27,125 bases of DNA from BTRG01 sp036986275. Lineage in GTDB: Bacteria; Pseudomonadota; Gammaproteobacteria; Acidiferrobacterales; SZUA-150. Location of the stretch: positions 1 through 27,125 of the forward strand of contig BTRG01000033.1 in the NCBI GenBank assembly GCA_036986275.1. Direction: 5' to 3'. The translations under genes and the position numbers were made by a program. The notes beneath the pieces were generated by a model, which saw only the letters and a list, made by a program, of their open reading frames with translations, made no database searches and had not been told where the DNA came from. Below are positions 24,160-27,125 of the stretch, one piece after another. Every line of letters starts with the position of its first letter. The stretch's first letter is position 1.

Positions 24160-24804
24160 ATGGAGTCCTATACAACCGTAGTTCGGTTTTTTCAGGAAGG
24201 GGGTTTATTTATGTATCCCATCGTGGTGGTTTTTGCCATAGGCATTGCCATTGCGATTGAACGTTATATGTATCTTACGATGTCAAAAACCAGTAGCCGA
24301 AAGATGTGGGATAAGTTATTGCCGCTGATACAGGCCGGAAAGTTTCCACAGGCCATGTCCGTGACATCCAATTCCAGGGCGGCGGTGGGCAAGATCCTCA
24401 ATTATGGTTTGGCGCGGGCCGGTTCGGCACGCAGGCGTGAAGACATAGAAACGGCTATGGAAGAGGGATTGATGGAAATGGTGCCGCGCCTTGAGAAGCG
24501 TACACACTACCTTGCCACCTTTGCCAATATTGCTACCTTGCTCGGTTTGTTGGGCACCATTATTGGTTTGATCAGTGCGTTTACCGCGGTATCCAATGCC
24601 AACCCATCTGAGAAAGCCGACTTGCTGTCAGCCAGTATCTCGGTGGCCATGAATACCACGGCCTTTGGTTTGATGGCCGCTATCCCGTTGCTATTGATCT
24701 ACACTGTATTGCAATCCAAGACCACGGAATTGGTGGACAGTCTGGAAATGGCCTCGGTGCGGTTTCTGAATGCCATGGTCGAACGCAGTAGTAAGGCAAA
24801 GTAA
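24160..24804 (+). CDS. MotA/TolQ/ExbB family proton-channel protein
   Basis: The 214-residue protein is preceded by a strong ribosome-binding site (aggaggg). It has three membrane segments: about residues 18-38 (MYPIVVVFAIGIAIAIERYM), 120-142 (ATFANIATLLGLLGTIIGLI) and 168-188. The central motif LLGLLGTIIGLISAF and the later ISVAMNTTAFGLMAAIPLLL are the signatures of TolQ/ExbB. With ExbD/TolR partners such proteins convert proton-motive force into movement of a TonB/TolA-type rod. Here two ExbD-like genes and a TonB-like gene follow directly, so the unit appears complete. Confidence 0.95.
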   Translation: MESYTTVVRFFQEGGLFMYPIVVVFAIGIAIAIERYMYLTMSKTSSRKMWDKLLPLIQAGKFPQAMSVTSNSRAAVGKILNYGLARAGSARRREDIETAMEEGLMEMVPRLEKRTHYLATFANIATLLGLLGTIIGLISAFTAVSNANPSEKADLLSASISVAMNTTAFGLMAAIPLLLIYTVLQSKTTELVDSLEMASVRFLNAMVERSSKAK

Positions 24805-24806
24805 TC

Positions 24807-25325
24807 ATGCGACATCGCTTAAGACGACTTGGAAAAGATCCGGCGGAACTGAACATTACCGCTTTTATGAACCTAATGGTGATTCTGGTGCCGTTTCTTT
24901 TGATAACAGCCGTGTTTTCACGCATTACAATACTGGAACTTAACCTGCCTGCTGCGTCCTCCGGTAAATCCAAGCCTCCCAAACAGGAACTGCAACTGGA
25001 AGTCATTATTCGTAGCAACTCACTGGAGGTTGCCGATGGCAGGATGGGACTGATTAAGCGTGTTCGGAATACCTCCGCCGGATATGACTACAAGGCCCTC
25101 TCCAAGGTATTACGTCAACTTAAGTCACGCTTTCCCCAAAAACAAAATGCCATGATATTGGCGCAGTCCACCACGCCTTATGAAACCCTTGTGCATACCA
25201 TGGATGCCGTACGTAGCGTGGAAGTCGTGCAAGGTGCTTCCGTGGTACGCGCGGAATTATTTCCTGATATTTCCATTGGTGATGCCCCGCGTCCCTCCAG
25301 GAAATCCAGAAAGAAAAAAGGTTAG
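24807..25325 (+). CDS. ExbD/TolR family protein lacking the usual membrane aspartate
   Basis: The 172-residue protein starts two bases after the ExbB-type gene. It has the ExbD layout: short cytoplasmic N-terminus, one membrane helix (about residues 20-40) and a periplasmic domain (LQLEVIIRSNSLEVADG, then MILAQSTTPYETLVHTMDAV). In ExbD and TolR the helix carries an essential Asp (the 'x-D-V/I-x' position). Here the aligned residue is Asn22 in ITAFMNLMVILVPFLL, so this subunit probably cannot carry protons itself. The C-terminus is basic (SRKSRKKKG). It probably forms a heteromer with the next protein. Confidence 0.9.
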   Translation: MRHRLRRLGKDPAELNITAFMNLMVILVPFLLITAVFSRITILELNLPAASSGKSKPPKQELQLEVIIRSNSLEVADGRMGLIKRVRNTSAGYDYKALSKVLRQLKSRFPQKQNAMILAQSTTPYETLVHTMDAVRSVEVVQGASVVRAELFPDISIGDAPRPSRKSRKKKG

Positions 25326-25333
25326 GCGGGGCT

Positions 25334-25837
25334 ATGAGAATGTCGCGGCGAGCAAGACGCATGCAGCGTCACCATAAACGCAAGAAACCATTTACCGGGT
25401 TCAATCTTGTGTCGTTGATGGATATTTTTACCATCCTGGTATTTTTCCTGTTGGTGAATTCTTCCGATGTGCAGGTACTGCCCAGCACTAAGTCAGTCAA
25501 GCTGCCCGAATCAATGGCGGAAAAGAAACCCAAGGAAGCAGTCGTTATCATTGTCAATGATAAAGACATACTGGTGCAGGGGCGCAAAGTGGCATCGGTG
25601 CCGGAAGTCAAGCGCTCCAAGGGCCTGGTCATTGATACCCTGAAGATGGAACTCTCACACCATGCCCGTCGTGCCATGGCACGCAAGAAAGACAACAAGC
25701 CCTTTAATGGTGAAGTCACTATTATGGGTGACAAGGAAATCCATTTTCTTCTGTTGAAGAAAATCATGGTGACCTGTGCGCAGGCACGCTACGGCAAGAT
25801 TTCCCTGGCCGTATTGCAAAAACCCGGGGCAAGTTGA
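25334..25837 (+). CDS. ExbD/TolR family protein with conserved membrane aspartate
   Basis: The 167-residue protein has a very basic N-terminus, one helix (about residues 26-44, LVSLMDIFTILVFFLLV) with the canonical Asp30, and a periplasmic domain (AVVIIVNDKDILVQGRKVAS, then VTIMGDKEIHFLLLKKIMVT). Asp30 is the expected proton-binding residue for energy coupling to the ExbB-type protein. The pair of ExbD-like proteins, one with and one without this Asp, resembles paired subunits in Agl/Glt-like and other multi-ExbD systems. The stop overlaps the start region of the next gene. Confidence 0.93.
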   Translation: MRMSRRARRMQRHHKRKKPFTGFNLVSLMDIFTILVFFLLVNSSDVQVLPSTKSVKLPESMAEKKPKEAVVIIVNDKDILVQGRKVASVPEVKRSKGLVIDTLKMELSHHARRAMARKKDNKPFNGEVTIMGDKEIHFLLLKKIMVTCAQARYGKISLAVLQKPGAS

Positions 25838-25839
25838 TC

Positions 25840-26739
25840 GTGTCGACCATGTTTGTTGCCGCCATGCCGGAGTTGCCCTGGGCTATTTCAGAAGAAGAGG
25901 AGCGACGCTTTAAAAAAATATTGCGCCGTGTGTCCATATTCTTTCTGGTTTTCGCATTGGTCATGCCTTTCCTGCCAGTACCGGAGCCTGATCGTGATAA
26001 GGCGGAAGCCATACCGCCGCGGTTGGCCAAGCTGATACTTGAGCGCAAGAAGAAACCGTCAGTCGTACCCAATGTTGCCAAAAAGAAGGCGCCCAAGAAA
26101 AAACCCAAGGTCAGGAAGAAGCCTAAAAAAGATATCGCGGCTGCACGCCGTAAGGCGGCCAGTTCCGGTTTGCTGGCATTGAGCAGTGATCTTGCGGCCC
26201 TGCGTGATGATTCCCTGCTGTCCAGTGTCAGCAGCAATCGTACACTCACGCGCAGCGGCAAGAAGGCGAGACAGAGCCAACGTTCCGTTATTACCAGAAA
26301 TGTCAGTCGTGGCAGTGGTGGTATCAATACCGCCAAACTGGGGCGCGGCACCGGCGGCGGTGCCTTGTCGGGACGATCGACCACTCAGGTGAACAGCAGT
26401 CTGCAGGGCGGTGGCGGTGGCCGGCTCAGTCGCGGCGGCGGTCGTCGCGCCAGTCGGCCCATAGAGGAAATACGCCTGGTATTCGATCGCAACAAGAACT
26501 CAATCTATATCTTATATAATCGCGCCTTGCGTAAAGACCCCTCTCTCGAAGGTAAATTGCTGCTGGAGCTCACCATCGCGCCATCGGGCAAGGTCCTGGC
26601 TTGCCGCGTACTGTCCAGCGAGATCAAGGCCCCCGCTTTAATCCGTAAACTGGTTGCGCGGATTAAATTGTTCAACTTCGGCGCCAAGGATGTGGCAACC
26701 GTAAAAGTTACCTATCCCATCGAGTTCTTTCCTTCCTGA
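25840..26739 (+). CDS. TonB-like energy-transducing protein with AgmX/PglI C-terminal domain
   Basis: GTG 25840 is chosen (TTG 25834 and ATG 25849 are alternatives), giving 299 residues. A single membrane helix (about 32-47) follows a cytoplasmic N-terminus, as in TonB. The periplasmic linker is not proline-rich but first Lys-rich (about 69-98, several KKK groups) and then Gly/Ser/Arg-rich (about 158-204). The C-terminal domain (about 209-299: IYILYNRALRKDPSLEGKLL, LTIAPSGKVLACRVLSSE, RIKLFNFGAKDV, YPIEFFPS) matches the TonB-like domain named from Myxococcus AgmX/PglI. It should transmit energy from the ExbB/ExbD unit to an outer-membrane or periplasmic partner, plausibly the barrels or TPR proteins of this gene run. 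Confidence 0.9.
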   Translation: MSTMFVAAMPELPWAISEEEERRFKKILRRVSIFFLVFALVMPFLPVPEPDRDKAEAIPPRLAKLILERKKKPSVVPNVAKKKAPKKKPKVRKKPKKDIAAARRKAASSGLLALSSDLAALRDDSLLSSVSSNRTLTRSGKKARQSQRSVITRNVSRGSGGINTAKLGRGTGGGALSGRSTTQVNSSLQGGGGGRLSRGGGRRASRPIEEIRLVFDRNKNSIYILYNRALRKDPSLEGKLLLELTIAPSGKVLACRVLSSEIKAPALIRKLVARIKLFNFGAKDVATVKVTYPIEFFPS

Positions 26740-26779
26740 TTCCTGTTCTGGTGTTTATTTATAGTGCCTGAAACGGTTT

Positions 26780-26900
26780 TTAGTTCACGTAGGATGCGGT
26801 GAGCCCGCGAACCGCATCGATCGGGTTCTATCCATAGGGAACCACCCCCATCCCAGCCTTCCCCCTTCCAGGGGGAAGGAGCAAAGCAAAGTAGCCCGGA
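26780..26900. repeat. 121-bp direct repeat, copy 1
   Basis: The sequence from ttagttcacgtaggatgcgg to gtagcccgga is identical to 27005-27125. It contains gcggtgagcccgcgaaccgc, an imperfect palindrome, and the cttccccc/gggggaag hairpin. Confidence 0.93.
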
Positions 26901-26972
26901 TGCAGCGTAGCGCAATCCGGGACAGTGTATGTGAGCATAAACCATCCTGGATTCCACTGCGTTTCATCCAGG
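26815..26972. repeat. Right copy of the composite interspersed repeat (inverted relative to 3305-3465)
   Basis: Reverse-complementing this stretch gives the same ordered blocks as the left copy: cgcagtggaatcc, cccggattgcgcta, gctgcatccgggcta, ctccttccccctggaagggg, gatgggggtggtt and ctatggatagaaccc. Point differences show that they are relatives, not recent duplicates. Confidence 0.8.
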
Positions 26973-27004
26973 CTACATACTATATAGCCTCATAGAAGGT
27001 CGGG

Positions 27005-27125
27005 TTAGTTCACGTAGGATGCGGTGAGCCCGCGAACCGCATCGATCGGGTTCTATCCATAGGGAACCACCCCCATCCCAGCCTTCCCCCTTCCAGGGGG
27101 AAGGAGCAAAGCAAAGTAGCCCGGA
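27005..27125. repeat. 121-bp direct repeat, copy 2 (cut by the window end)
   Basis: Identical to copy 1 at an offset of 225 bp, up to the last base of the window, so the repeat may be longer or part of a tandem array continuing outside. Confidence 0.93.

Larger units (their letters stand above)
26740..27125. other. Intergenic repeat block after the envelope gene run
   Basis: No gene is supportable. No intrinsic terminator with a T-run follows the last gene, although the GC-rich palindrome (cttcccccttccagggggaag) could form a strong hairpin. The block consists almost wholly of the repeats listed separately. Confidence 0.7.

Noticed and set aside
24160..26739. Ordinary TonB-ExbB-ExbD siderophore uptake unit
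   Set aside because: No TonB-dependent receptor or siderophore gene is nearby. There are two ExbD-like genes, and the TonB-like protein has the AgmX/PglI type C-terminal domain.

Overview
This is a 27 kb stretch of bacterial chromosome. It most resembles a Gram-negative gammaproteobacterium with an electron-transport-rich lifestyle, perhaps a sulfur- or methane-oxidising marine lineage. The grounds are many lipoprotein signal peptides, outer-membrane beta-barrels, c-type heme motifs, a long-type purC, NnrS remnants, and interspersed repeats of the 'tagcccggatgcagcg' kind. The taxon is inferred from gene style, not from a marker gene.

Layout. (1) 1-1550, minus strand: a truncated soluble chemotaxis-type receptor whose C-terminal half looks like a phosphonate-type (PhnD-like) binding protein. 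(2) 1551-4462: a decaying, gene-poor stretch with an nnrS pseudogene, tandem and interspersed repeats, an attC-like imperfect palindrome and a LuxR-type regulator remnant. (3) 4463-6616: a lone lipoprotein with repeated carboxypeptidase-regulatory-like domains, closed by two intrinsic terminators. (4) 6822-10597: a VanZ-like membrane protein divergent from purC, then a lipoprotein cytochrome c, a 23-residue membrane peptide, a DUF302 protein and an ApbE flavin transferase. An intrinsic-terminator-like hairpin lies inside the apbE signal-peptide codons. (5) 10966-26739: a GEMM-I (c-di-GMP) riboswitch followed by a tightly packed plus-strand gene run of nearly 16 kb. (6) 26740-27125: a repeat block, one copy of which matches the left-hand repeat in inverted orientation.

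The main discovery candidate is region 5. The riboswitch leads into an HzsA-related beta-propeller/triheme lipoprotein and a second heme lipoprotein (CX4CH). Next come an SH3-plus-barrel protein, a second OM barrel, a TlpA-type thioredoxin, a DUF4266 lipoprotein ending in CGCN and a DUF3570 outer-membrane protein. The run ends with a coiled-coil protein, three TPR proteins (two of them lipoproteins), a small secreted protein, an ExbB/TolQ-type motor protein, two ExbD/TolR-type proteins and a TonB-like protein with an AgmX/PglI C-terminal domain. The gene order suggests one envelope-spanning, proton-motive-force-energised machine with outer-membrane and redox parts, switched by c-di-GMP. Its tail (ExbB, two ExbD, AgmX/PglI domain, TPR proteins) recalls the Agl/Glt motility apparatus of Myxococcus. 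The heme and DUF4266/DUF3570/TlpA modules, with ApbE nearby, point to extracytoplasmic redox or maturation chemistry. Its actual function is not known to me.
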